Assembly: GCA_036558745.1 (NCBI GenBank)
Contig: DATBEZ010000040.1
Coordinates: 62,001 to 126,000 of the forward strand
DNA: 64,000 nt
Direction: 5' to 3'
From: JAMXLJ01 sp036558745
GTDB lineage: Bacteria > Actinomycetota > Acidimicrobiia > IMCC26256 > JAMXLJ01
Of the stretch, positions 56,752 to 64,000 are shown piece by piece (positions within the stretch are counted from its first letter, which is position 1; the number at the start of each line of letters is the position of its first letter). Both the position numbers and the translations under genes were made by a program. Below the pieces are notes generated by a model. That model was not told the origin of the DNA and did not search any database. It saw only the letters and a list, made by a program, of their open reading frames with translations.

Positions 56752-56800
56752 CAGGCCCTCCTCGAAGCGTGGTCGCCCGGTTGCTATCCTGACTCGGCAC

Positions 56801-56876
56801 GCGGACGTGGCTCAGTTGGTAGAGCACAACCTTGCCAAGGTTGGGGTCGCGGGTTCGAGTCCCGTCGTCCGCTCCA
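56801..56876 (+). tRNA. tRNA-Gly (GCC anticodon), CCA encoded
   Basis: A complete cloverleaf: acceptor GCGGACG pairs with CGTCCGC, the D arm has CTCAGTTGGTAGAG, the anticodon stem-loop is ACCTTGCCAAGGT with anticodon GCC, and the T arm is CGGGTTCGAGTCCCG. The 3' CCA is encoded at 56874-56876. GCC reads the GGC and GGU glycine codons. Confidence 0.97.
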
Positions 56877-56893
56877 AGGGAACGTTTTCTCCG

Positions 56894-56914
56894 GGCCCCC
56901 TTTCCGAGGGGGCC
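56894..56914. terminator. Terminator-like hairpin after tRNA-Gly
   Basis: GGCCCCC (56894-56900) pairs with GGGGGCC (56908-56914) around TTTCCGA. It lies between the tRNA and the end of the convergent surface-protein gene, so it can serve both. Confidence 0.65.
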
Positions 56915-56939
56915 TGTTCGCGCCGTTGCCCTCTCGTGC

Positions 56940-58802
56940 TCACTGCGAGATCACGACGAGGAAGGCGATCAGCTCGACACCCTCGCGTTGGAGGCTGGGG
57001 ACGTCCGTGGAGTACGCCGCCGCCGCGTGCTGGATGGTCGCGTTCTCGTCGGGCGTGTACGAGGTGGTGACGACGAGCGGTCCGCTGCCGGGATCGACGG
57101 CGAGGTTCGGCGCGGTCAGGTGTTGCCCCTCGATGAGCCCGTCGAGGTAGGCCATGAACATCGCGCCGGTGTGCTGGATCTGTGCGAGGTCGGAGTCGTG
57201 GAGGAACAGCGCGTCGATGTAGAGCCAACGTGCTTCGTTGCTCGCGTACTGTGACGTGGAGGGGAACGACGCAGCGGTGTTCTCGAGGTCATACGTCGCG
57301 CTCCCGCTGACGCCGGTCGCCGTCGCGGTGACCGTGTAGTGGCCGAGCGTGCCGTTTGCGGTGAACGTGGGGGAGGCCGCGACACCGTCGGTGCCGGTGG
57401 TCACGACCGCGGTCGTCTCGCCGTTCCACGCTCCGGACGGTCCCGAAGCAGGCGCGGTGAACGTCACGTCGACACCCGGAACCGGGTTGTCGTATGCGTC
57501 GGTGACGGTCGCCGCGAGCGCGTTCGCGAACGCGGTGCCGATCGTCGCGAACTGAGGCGTGCCGGCCGTCGCGGTGACGGACTGGGCCGATCCCGGCGTG
57601 ACGGTGAGAGTGGTAGTGCCGGTCGCGGCTCCGTCGGTCGCCTGGATCGTGTGCGGGCCCGCGGTGGTCGCGGTGCACGTCGCGCCGGTGCACGACCCGT
57701 CGGGTGTGATCGCGAACGTCGTGGCGGCGGTGACGTCACCCAGGTCGACGTTCTGCGCGTCGAAGCCCTCGGCCGTGAAGTCCCGCGAGCCGCCCGCCGC
57801 GATCGTCGGCGCCGCCGGCGCAACCGTGAGGTGGTCCAGCGGGCCGGGCGGTGTGTAGGAGATGGTCACGGACGCGGGCAACGCTTCGCCGCCGCGGTCC
57901 TGACCGACCGCATACGTGGTCCCGTCCGGCCCGTAGCTCGAACCGCCGCCGCCGCCCGCGGCAATGGTGCTGAAGATGCTGGTGGTGGCCCCACCCCCGC
58001 CGCCGTACCAGCCGCCGCCCCCGCCGCCCCCGCCGGCGGGGAAGCCACTTGCGCCGTCACCCCCGTAGCCGAACGTGCCCGGGGAGCCGCCGACACCGAA
58101 GTCCGTGTTGCCCGGCTGGGTCACGAGTCCGGGCGCGCCCCCTGCGGTCTGGGTCCCACCGTGGCCGGGGTCGGCGGTCCCGTCGTTCTGACCGTCCTCC
58201 CCGTCGGGTGTTCCGCCGTTGCCCCCGGCGAGCCCGCCTCCGGTACCGCCGCCCCCGCCCGCCACGAGGAGACGCGAGGCCAAAGAGTCACACGTGGTCG
58301 CGGCTGTCGCGCACGTTCGGATGTCGGTGGCGCCCCCGCCCCCACCCCCAGCCGTCGGGATGAGGTCGCCGACGTTCCCGAACGCGCTGCCGCCGGCGCC
58401 GCCGCCGTTGGCGCCACCGGCACCGCCGACCCACTGTTGGAAGCCCTGCGAGACCGCGCCCGCCGTCGGCCCCTGACCGGCGCCGCCGACCTCGGTGGAG
58501 AGCGTCTGGCCGGGCGTGACCGACAGGTCCGCGGTCACCTGGGCGCCGTACGCGCTGGGGCTGAACCCGCGGCCGCCGACCGCGACGACGTGGAGGACCG
58601 TCACGCCCGCCGGCACCACGAAGGTGTGCTCGCCGACGGTCGTGTACGAGACCGTGATCGGGCTGGCAGCCGCGTGTGCGGAGGACGTCCGGGCGACCAG
58701 ACCGGCCACCGAGAGCGCGGCACAGGCCGCCACGATCGCCGTCCGCCGCCAGAGGGTCGCCGCCGTGCGCGTGCCCGCGATCGTCGTGTCGTGGTGTTCC
58801 AT
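56940..58802 (-). CDS. Secreted glycine-rich surface protein with Big-type repeat
   Basis: Secreted protein of 620 residues. A long signal peptide (RRTAIVAACAALSVAGLVART) ends at AHAAA. The next part is a beta-rich domain (TTVGEHTFVVPAGVTVLHVVAVG) with a very Gly-rich region of about 180 residues, matching the glycine-rich secreted domain family. Two Ig-like Big domains follow (LDHLTVAPAAPTIAAGG, then TAFANALAATVTDAYDN), then a helical C-terminal domain of about 110 residues without a known match. No sorting signal or membrane anchor is visible, so it is either released or held by contacts. It may be an adhesin or matrix protein. Confidence 0.78.
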   Translation of the reverse strand: MEHHDTTIAGTRTAATLWRRTAIVAACAALSVAGLVARTSSAHAAASPITVSYTTVGEHTFVVPAGVTVLHVVAVGGRGFSPSAYGAQVTADLSVTPGQTLSTEVGGAGQGPTAGAVSQGFQQWVGGAGGANGGGAGGSAFGNVGDLIPTAGGGGGGATDIRTCATAATTCDSLASRLLVAGGGGGTGGGLAGGNGGTPDGEDGQNDGTADPGHGGTQTAGGAPGLVTQPGNTDFGVGGSPGTFGYGGDGASGFPAGGGGGGGGWYGGGGGATTSIFSTIAAGGGGGSSYGPDGTTYAVGQDRGGEALPASVTISYTPPGPLDHLTVAPAAPTIAAGGSRDFTAEGFDAQNVDLGDVTAATTFAITPDGSCTGATCTATTAGPHTIQATDGAATGTTTLTVTPGSAQSVTATAGTPQFATIGTAFANALAATVTDAYDNPVPGVDVTFTAPASGPSGAWNGETTAVVTTGTDGVAASPTFTANGTLGHYTVTATATGVSGSATYDLENTAASFPSTSQYASNEARWLYIDALFLHDSDLAQIQHTGAMFMAYLDGLIEGQHLTAPNLAVDPGSGPLVVTTSYTPDENATIQHAAAAYSTDVPSLQREGVELIAFLVVISQ

Positions 58803-59034
58803 CGCCGCCCCGCCCCCGCTCCCGAACTCGTGTCGTCACACGATAGAACATCGACGAACCGGACGAAAGCGTGCAAGGCCGGGGCGATGTCGCGGTCGCC
58901 GCGAGCATCCCGCGGCGCGTCGATGTGACGGACGTCGCTGAATCCCTGAGCCGCGCGTTCCGTATCGCTGCGTGACCGCACGCGCGCCAACAAGCGTCGC
59001 GCGACGCATCGTGCGCACGCAGGGAGACGACGAC

Positions 59035-59406
59035 ATGAAGATCCGGGACAAGATGATCGAGCGCGCGACTCCGTTCCTGGAGCCGGGCGAGCGGGTCGAG
59101 CAGGTGTTCGCCGCGCAGACGAAGAGTCCGTACCTCGCGCTGATCACCTACTGGCTGCTCGTGGTCGGGAACCCGTATCGCGTTGTGGCCGCGACCGATC
59201 GCCGGGTCGTCGTGTGCCGGCTGCGCCGCTTCTCGGGCACCGCGGTCACCGGCATCGTCAGCGAGGCACCGCGCGGCACGCGCATCGGTCCGGCCACCGG
59301 CATGTGGTACAAGACGCAGGCCCTCGGCGAGCGCCTCTACATCCACAAGCGGTTCCACAAGGACGTTGCCGCCGCGGACGCCGCCGACGCCGCGAACGTG
59401 GCCTGA
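59035..59406 (+). CDS. Small PH-like-domain protein
   Basis: Protein of 123 residues, not firmly recognised. Residues about 10-110 follow the bacterial PH-like pattern, with ERVEQVFAAQTKSPY, a hydrophobic stretch LALITYWLLVVG that may touch the membrane, NPYRVVAATDRRVVVCRLRR and a C-terminal helical tail. AGGGAG stands eight bases before ATG 59035. Several small proteins follow, but no shared function is visible. Confidence 0.6.
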   Translation: MKIRDKMIERATPFLEPGERVEQVFAAQTKSPYLALITYWLLVVGNPYRVVAATDRRVVVCRLRRFSGTAVTGIVSEAPRGTRIGPATGMWYKTQALGERLYIHKRFHKDVAAADAADAANVA

Positions 59407-59529
59407 CCGCTCTCGCGACGGGTGCCTGCCGCGGACAACCGCGGATTGGGTACTCGTTGCTCAGGTGCATTGGGCCCGCCTCCCGCATGCTGCTCCTCGT
59501 TCGATCCGACGCGACGAGGAGCACACACC

Positions 59530-59714
59530 ATGGGTCTGTTCAAACAGCTCGAGCACGCGCGAGAGGTCATCCACGAGGCACCCGGCACCATCAGCGCGGC
59601 CCGGAACCTCGCGGCGCAGGCGGAGGCGTTCGGGGCCGCGCAGCGGGTCAGTTCGGCCAGTCCGGTGTCGCGCTCGGCGCCACGATCATGCCCGACGAGA
59701 TGGTGGCGTTCTGA
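59530..59714 (+). pseudogene. Small helical protein gene with an apparent frameshift
   Basis: The frame from ATG 59530 (MGLFKQLEHAREVIHEAPG) gives a credible helical N-terminus through EAFGAAQ. After about 59645 the sense continues in another frame as QFGQSGVALGATIMPDEMVAF with a stop at 59714, followed by a clean ribosome site and ATG 59730. The original frame runs on with an odd basic tail to 59760. A one-base slip near 59645-59655, natural or from sequencing, is the simplest reading. The intact protein would be about 60 residues. Function unknown; GAGGAG precedes the start. Confidence 0.5.
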
Positions 59715-59729
59715 CGCGAAGGAACGACG

Positions 59730-59993
59730 ATGGGCATGCTCAAGAATCTCCGAACGCTGATGAACGAGAGCAAGGAGATGCGTCGCAACCTCGACCTGGC
59801 TGCACGCACGCGCGACGCGCAGGCGCAGATGGCCGGTCTCGGCGAGGCGTTCGCGTCCCAGACCACGGCGGCCAACCTCGCGTCGTCGGGTGAGGAGGCG
59901 CACGCACAGGTGCTCGCCACTCGCGACGCCGGCGCGACGGTGCCGGTGCGCATCGACCCGCGCCGCCGCGAGACCGTGCTGTTCGGCTTCTGA
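59730..59993 (+). CDS. Small helical protein, hypothetical
   Basis: Protein of 87 residues, not recognised. It begins MGMLKNLRTLMNESKEMRRN with an amphipathic, probably coiled-coil helix, then a stretch rich in Ala and Gln, and ends in VRIDPRRRETVLFGF. Its start resembles the neighbour at 59530 (MGLFKQL), so the two may be diverged copies. Confidence 0.55.
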   Translation: MGMLKNLRTLMNESKEMRRNLDLAARTRDAQAQMAGLGEAFASQTTAANLASSGEEAHAQVLATRDAGATVPVRIDPRRRETVLFGF

Positions 59994-60098
59994 GTCATGG
60001 TCGGCCGCGTGCACCGTGCCGACGGTCACCACGTCTCGCCCGCTCCCTCGGCCGTAGGTGATGACGGTCGACGTGCCTCGGCGCGCGCACCTGCGCTC

Positions 60099-60132
60099 GG
60101 CGTACCGGCGTCAACGGCGTCGCCGGTACGCC
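60099..60132. terminator. Hairpin upstream of the Ddn-like gene
   Basis: GGCGTACCGGCG (60099-60110) pairs perfectly with CGCCGGTACGCC (60121-60132), loop of ten. It lies 26 bp before ATG 60159 and after the small protein genes. It is probably a terminator of the upstream unit; a role in the leader of the next gene is possible. Confidence 0.55.
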
Positions 60133-60158
60133 CTGCGCCAACGGGGTAGACAGAGGCC

Positions 60159-60596
60159 ATGGCACTCCAAGGTGAGTACGAGCCGAGCCCGCGGGAATGG
60201 GTGCGCGACCAGGTCGAGCTCTACGAGCGGACCGGTGGACGCGAGGGCGGGACGTTGCAGGGACAGCCGGTCGTCGTCCTGACGACGCGCGGCCGCCGGA
60301 GCGGGCAGCTGCGCAAGTCGCCGCTGATGCGCGTCGAGCACGACGGGCGCTACGCGGTCGTCGCGTCGCAGGGCGGTGCCCCGAAGCACCCGGTCTGGTA
60401 CCTGAACCTGCTCGCCGATCCGCATGTGACCCTCCAGGACGGCGAGCGCGTGTTCGACATGCGGGCCCGCATCGCGAACGGTGACGAGAAGCGTGAGTGG
60501 TGGAAGCGCGCGACGGAGACCTGGCCTGCGTACGACGAGTACCAGGCCAAGACCGACCGCGAGATCCCGCTGGTGATCATCGAACCCGCCGACTGA
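60159..60596 (+). CDS. Ddn-family deazaflavin (F420)-dependent nitroreductase-like protein
   Basis: Split-barrel protein of 145 residues in the DUF385/Ddn family, which uses F420H2 for reductions in actinomycetes. The signature is RRSGQLRKSPLMRVEHDGRY followed by VVASQGGAPKHPVWYLNLLADP. The natural substrate is unknown; related proteins reduce quinones. Alone in a leader with TAGACA close upstream. Confidence 0.88.
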   Translation: MALQGEYEPSPREWVRDQVELYERTGGREGGTLQGQPVVVLTTRGRRSGQLRKSPLMRVEHDGRYAVVASQGGAPKHPVWYLNLLADPHVTLQDGERVFDMRARIANGDEKREWWKRATETWPAYDEYQAKTDREIPLVIIEPAD

Positions 60597-60622
60597 CCGA
60601 CGCTCGAGCGCCACCACGTGGC

Positions 60623-60628
60623 TACGGT
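60623..60628 (+). promoter_or_regulatory. Predicted -10 box (TACGGT), leaderless
   Basis: TACGGT, seven bases, ATG 60636 of a 38-residue reading frame. The match to the spacing seen elsewhere is the main support for that small gene. Confidence 0.35.
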
Positions 60629-60635
60629 GGTGCGC

Positions 60636-60752
60636 ATGCCGGATCCCGACGACGACACCGTGCCGGCCCCGTCGACGGACGCGCACGCGCCGTCCGAGCC
60701 GGGCTACGACGACGACATCACGCCGATGGTGCTCCTGCTCCTCGACGGGTGA
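60636..60752 (+). CDS. Putative 38-residue acidic small protein
   Basis: The frame begins MPDPDDDTVPAP, is rich in Asp and Pro, and ends PGYDDDITPMVLLLLDG. It is preceded by a leaderless-type TACGGT box. No family is recognised. The hydrophobic end MVLLLLDG after an acidic stretch is distinctive. It could be a real small protein or chance. Confidence 0.3.
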   Translation: MPDPDDDTVPAPSTDAHAPSEPGYDDDITPMVLLLLDG

Positions 60753-60780
60753 GCGACGAGGGGAGACGGGCGGCGGTCCG

Positions 60781-61452
60781 CTACGCCTGCGAGCGCATGA
60801 ACGTGTAGCGCAGCCGGACGGGCGCGGCGCTGTTGGCCGATTCGACACCCGAGTAGACGCCCTTGTCCTCGGTCGCCGTCACGAGCTTCCACCCGGCGGC
60901 GCCCAACGCGTTGAGGATGTTGAGGATCGCCTCGAGCGGCGCGCCGTACACCCACTCGTCGGCCTCGACCGTGAGGTCGCGGCTCATGCCGTCGGCGAAA
61001 TAGGTCGCCCGCCACTCGGTGCGCCAGCGCGAGGTCGGCACCGCGCGCTCGGCCCACTCCTCGAACGTCAAGGTGCTCGCCGATGGCTTGCGGTGCTCGG
61101 TCACGAAGCGTCGCGCGATCTCCTCGTCGGCCTCCTCGGGGTAGAGCTCGAGCGTCCTCCCGTCGGGGAAGTGCAGCTCGACCCGCTCCTCCCGCTGCCC
61201 GAACACCCCCGTCTTCACGCTGCGCCGGTCGACGGTCACCGCGGCGCGGAACTCCTCGAGGTTCGTGCGCCATGACCGCAGGGACTCGTCGTGCTCCTGC
61301 TCCAGCACCGGGACGATCCGTCGCTCGAAATACTCCCGCAACGCGGCCTCGGCGCCGGCCGGGCCCAGCGCGATCTCGGTGCCGTCCGCGAGCGCGACGA
61401 ACTCGACCCTCACCCGCGTGACTGCGAGGAACGCGTACTCGAACTCCGCCAC
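60781..61452 (-). CDS. Hypothetical protein with DUF4177-like ends
   Basis: Protein of 223 residues. The start AEFEYAFLAVTRV and the end (AILNILNALGAAGWKLVTATEDKGVY ... LRYTFMRSQA) resemble the two halves of a DUF4177 domain (strand, helix, GWELV strand), with a long central insertion of charged sequence. The start is GTG 61452, chosen because AGGAG lies six bases upstream; an earlier in-frame start would cross the promoter region. Role unknown. Confidence 0.6.
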   Translation of the reverse strand: MAEFEYAFLAVTRVRVEFVALADGTEIALGPAGAEAALREYFERRIVPVLEQEHDESLRSWRTNLEEFRAAVTVDRRSVKTGVFGQREERVELHFPDGRTLELYPEEADEEIARRFVTEHRKPSASTLTFEEWAERAVPTSRWRTEWRATYFADGMSRDLTVEADEWVYGAPLEAILNILNALGAAGWKLVTATEDKGVYSGVESANSAAPVRLRYTFMRSQA

Positions 61453-61604
61453 TGGTCTCCTGCCCCGGTCCCGGATGGAGTGGTCCGATTCGCGCAGGTT
61501 ACGCGACCGGACGGCCGACCACCCGACGTGAAGGAGAAGTCGCGGAGGATGTGCGCGCGCCGCACGGACTGCCGAACCCCGCGCCACCTAGTCTGTCGGC
61601 CGCC

Positions 61605-62951
61605 ATGTCGTCGACGTCGACCACGCCGATCGCGGACGCGGCCGCTCCAGGGCCCGACGCCTCCGCTCCGGCCACCCACGACTCGCGACGGTTCTGGGCC
61701 GTCCTCCTGCTGATCGTGCTGGCCGGGCTCGGCCTGCGGGTCGCCTACATCCTGGCCGAGAAGCAGAGCGAGCCGATGATGGGCGACGCCATCTTCTACA
61801 GCGGCGAGGCCCTCGCGCTGGCGGAAGGGCGGGGCTTCACGTGCCCGTACCCGGGCACGCCGAGCTGCCCGAAGACCGTCCCCGTGGCCGACCACCCTCC
61901 GATGACGGCGATCGCGATGGCGCCCGCGGCATGGCTGTTCCCCCGGGACAACACGGCCTCGCGCCTCTCGATGACGTTGATCGGCGGGGCCGTGATCCTC
62001 GTGGTCGGGCTGCTCGGGCGAGAGATCGGGGGCGATCGTGTCGGGTGGCTGGCCGCGGCCGGCGCCGCGATCTATCCCAACCTGTGGGTCAACGACGCGC
62101 TGATCATGTCGGAGACGTTGGCCGCGCTCACCGTCGCGCTGGCCCTGCTGCTCACGTACCGGTTCGTGCGACGACCATCGTTCGCCGTCGCCGTGGCGCT
62201 GGGCGCGGTGTGCGGCTTCGCGATCCTCACGCGCGCGGAGCTCGGGATGCTGATCCCCTTCGTCGCGTTGCCGGTCGTGTTCCTGGCCCGGTCGCTCGCG
62301 ACCCGGCGGCGGTTCGAGATGGCCGGCGCCGTGGTGGTCGCGGCCGTGATCGTGATCGCGCCGTGGGTCGTCCCCAACATGTTCCGCTTCAAGAAACCGG
62401 TGTACCTGTCCACCAACGACGGCATCACGCTCGCGGGCGCGAACTGCCCGTCCGTGTACTCCGGGAACGGGCTCGGGCTCTGGACGCTCGACTGCCAGTT
62501 CGCGCCGAAGGGCGACCAGTCGGAGGTGGACGCGTACCTGCGCCACAAGGGCCTCTCGTACATCCGGCACCATGCCGGGCGGCTGCCGGTGGTCATCGCG
62601 GCGCGTGAGGGGCTCGCGTGGGGTGTGTTCCGCCCGACGACGATGGTCAACTACAACAAGGGCGAAGGCCGCGAGGCGTGGGTCTCCTGGCTCGGCTACG
62701 CGATGTATCTCGTCATGATCCCGTTCGCGATCGCCGGTTTCGTCGCGCTCCGCCGACGCCGCGTCCTGATCTGGCCGTTCGTGATGCAGTTCGTCATCGT
62801 CGTGATCACCGCGGCCGCGTTCTACGGGATCACGCGCTTTCGCATCCCGGTCGAGATCGTCCTCGTGGTCCTGACCGCGGTCACGATCGATGCGCTCCTG
62901 GGCCGGTCCTGGCCCCGGCGGGTCGATCGGGCGGAGGCCGGGGCACACTGA
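61605..62951 (+). CDS. GT39-like membrane glycosyltransferase
   Basis: Polytopic protein of 448 residues with about ten hydrophobic segments. The first external loop holds SEPMMGDAIFYSGEALALAEG, with an Asp at the GT-C catalytic position, then VADHPPMTAIAMAPAAWLF and ASRLSMTLIGGAVI, as in PMT/ArnT-like enzymes. It probably uses a polyprenyl-phosphate sugar as donor at the outer face. A GT2 gene that resembles polyprenyl-phosphate sugar synthases follows after 81 bp, which would supply that donor. Confidence 0.8.
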   Translation: MSSTSTTPIADAAAPGPDASAPATHDSRRFWAVLLLIVLAGLGLRVAYILAEKQSEPMMGDAIFYSGEALALAEGRGFTCPYPGTPSCPKTVPVADHPPMTAIAMAPAAWLFPRDNTASRLSMTLIGGAVILVVGLLGREIGGDRVGWLAAAGAAIYPNLWVNDALIMSETLAALTVALALLLTYRFVRRPSFAVAVALGAVCGFAILTRAELGMLIPFVALPVVFLARSLATRRRFEMAGAVVVAAVIVIAPWVVPNMFRFKKPVYLSTNDGITLAGANCPSVYSGNGLGLWTLDCQFAPKGDQSEVDAYLRHKGLSYIRHHAGRLPVVIAAREGLAWGVFRPTTMVNYNKGEGREAWVSWLGYAMYLVMIPFAIAGFVALRRRRVLIWPFVMQFVIVVITAAAFYGITRFRIPVEIVLVVLTAVTIDALLGRSWPRRVDRAEAGAH

Positions 62952-63032
62952 GCGGACGGAGGAGCGGGCACGCCACGCAGCGCGTTCAGTAGCCTGGTCG
63001 GACCCACGCCGGGCCCCGCAACGGGAGGCACC

Positions 63033-64000
63033 ATGAAGCGGATCGGCATCCTGGTGGTCGCGTACAACGCCGCGTCCACCCTGGCCTCCGTGCTCGACCG
63101 CATCCCGAAGGACTTCGTCCCGAAGATCACCAAGATCCTCGTGAACGACGACCACAGCCAGGACTCCACCTACCTGGTCGGCGTCGGCTACCAGCAGCTG
63201 ACCGATCTGCCGCTCGAGGTGTTCCGCCACCCGGTGAACCTGGGTTACGGCGGCAACCAGAAGAGCGGCTACCGCTGGGCGATCGAGCACGGGCTCGACA
63301 TCGTCGTGCTGTTGCACGGTGACGGCCAGTACGCACCGGAGCAGCTCCCGGAGATGGTCGCTCCGCTCGAGCGCGACGAGTGCGACGCGGTCTTCGGGTC
63401 GCGCACGATGGTCGAAGGCGCGGCGCGTGCGGGGGGAATGCCGCTCTACAAGTACATGGGTAACCGCGTCCTCACGTCGTTCCAGAACCGCGTCGCGGGC
63501 ATGGAGCTGACCGAGTGGCACAGCGGATACCGCGCGTACTCGGTCGCCGCACTGCGCGAGCTCCCGTTCGAGCGCAACTCCGACGGCTTCGACTTCGACA
63601 CGGAGATCATCCTGCAGCTGCACGAGGCGGGGAAGCGGATCACCGAGATCCCGATCCCGACGTACTACGGCGACGAGATCTGCTACGTGAACGGCATGCG
63701 CTACGCGGGCGACGTCACGCGCGCGGTCATGCGTTACCGCGCGCACAAGATGGGCTTCGGTACCGGCGAGATGGCGTTCGCGACCACGTCGTACGAGCTC
63801 AAGGAAGACGTCAACTCGTCGCACGGTCGTATCTTCGGCTGGCTGCAGCACAAGGCGCCGAGCCGGATCCTCGATCTCGGCTGCTCCGACGGCGCGCTGG
63901 GCGAGCGCCTGCGCGCGTGCGGTCACACCGTGATCGGCGTCGACACCGAGAAGCACGAGGGCGTCGGCGACCGGCTCGACAGCTTCTTCGAGGCCGACCT
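63033..64000 (+). CDS. GT2 glycosyltransferase, probably fused to a SAM methyltransferase; cut by the window edge
   Basis: The visible 322 residues begin IGILVVAYNAASTLASVLDRIP, with KILVNDDHSQDSTY and LLHGDGQYAPEQLPEM as the donor and metal motifs of GT2 (DPM1/GtrB-like) enzymes. After about residue 250 the chain continues into HKAPSRILDLGCSDGALGERL, the SAM-binding motif of a methyltransferase. The gene is open at the right edge, so it is partial. A GT2-methyltransferase fusion suits the making of a polyprenyl-linked, possibly methylated, sugar. ATG 63033 follows GGGAGG. Confidence 0.82.
   Translation, partial: MKRIGILVVAYNAASTLASVLDRIPKDFVPKITKILVNDDHSQDSTYLVGVGYQQLTDLPLEVFRHPVNLGYGGNQKSGYRWAIEHGLDIVVLLHGDGQYAPEQLPEMVAPLERDECDAVFGSRTMVEGAARAGGMPLYKYMGNRVLTSFQNRVAGMELTEWHSGYRAYSVAALRELPFERNSDGFDFDTEIILQLHEAGKRITEIPIPTYYGDEICYVNGMRYAGDVTRAVMRYRAHKMGFGTGEMAFATTSYELKEDVNSSHGRIFGWLQHKAPSRILDLGCSDGALGERLRACGHTVIGVDTEKHEGVGDRLDSFFEAD

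Noticed and set aside
61410..63956. Minus-strand reading frame of about 848 codons at the right edge
   Set aside because: It is antisense to the GT39-like and GT2 genes, whose motifs are clear; the translation is a charged, His/Arg/Asp-rich shadow.

Overview
The window is very GC-rich, dense, bacterial chromosomal DNA with many GTG/TTG starts, many ATGA/GTGA/TGATG gene overlaps, several F420-type enzymes (two LLM-class oxidoreductases and a Ddn-type protein) and a large set of acyl-CoA enzymes. This fits an actinomycete-like lineage (Actinomycetota), most plausibly an uncultured Acidimicrobiia-type organism. That placement is inference from gene content; no rRNA marker is present. No phage, IS element, CRISPR array or rRNA was seen. 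There is one tRNA (tRNA-Gly, GCC).

Layout. 1-13764: SDR fragment at the left edge, NDH-2, thiolase, HisN-like phosphatase, FGGY kinase, lipoprotein, ferredoxin, a double-domain acyl-CoA dehydrogenase resembling FadE34, an acyl-CoA ligase, then a compact operon MaoC / DUF35 / CMD-like / DUF35 / Ltp2-like thiolase that looks like steroid side-chain beta-oxidation with retro-aldol cleavage. 13873-24722: two divergent acyl-CoA dehydrogenases, membrane acyltransferase, D-aminoacylase-like amidohydrolase, IolB-like and VOC proteins, methyltransferase, and an alcohol dehydrogenase / VOC / F420 oxidoreductase operon. 24792-32051: GT39-like membrane enzyme, O-methyltransferase, ferritin-like protein, class II aldolase with D-2-hydroxyacid dehydrogenase, enoyl-CoA hydratase, thiolase-like protein. 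32055-40112: acyl-CoA dehydrogenase, a TetR-led four-subunit 2-oxoacid:ferredoxin oxidoreductase, two divergent acyl-CoA ligases. 40112-45471: KARI-like protein, Fur/PerR with rubrerythrin, CCG-domain Fe-S protein with DUF3501, dUTPase, F420 oxidoreductase. 45720-56053: a surface polysaccharide locus. 56062-64000: hydrolase, tRNA, Gly-rich surface protein, small proteins, Ddn-like protein, membrane and GT2 glycosyltransferases.

Two systems stand out. First, an 18-bp palindrome, CCTGAC-N6-GTCAGG (core TGAC-N6-GTCA), occurs just upstream of acyl-CoA, alcohol or hydroxyacid dehydrogenase genes at 2096, 6719, 10656, 15244, 22189, 29296 and, in weaker form, 38540. It often lies at the -35 position of a leaderless promoter. 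It looks like the operator of a local lipid/steroid catabolic regulon whose regulator is not obviously in the window. Second, 45720-56053 encodes a NodB/Agd3-like deacetylase with four IPT repeats, a GH114 polygalactosaminidase lipoprotein, one 1096-residue protein that joins a PelF-like GT4 glycosyltransferase to a PelG-like multi-pass membrane half, a UDP-sugar dehydrogenase and a UDP-hexose 4-epimerase. Together these predict a Pel / galactosaminogalactan-like, partly de-N-acetylated GalNAc polysaccharide pathway with an unusual architecture.

Intergenic space carries several families of GC-rich interspersed and tandem repeats (about 170 bp, 59-62 bp and 45 bp units), some of which run into the ends of coding regions.
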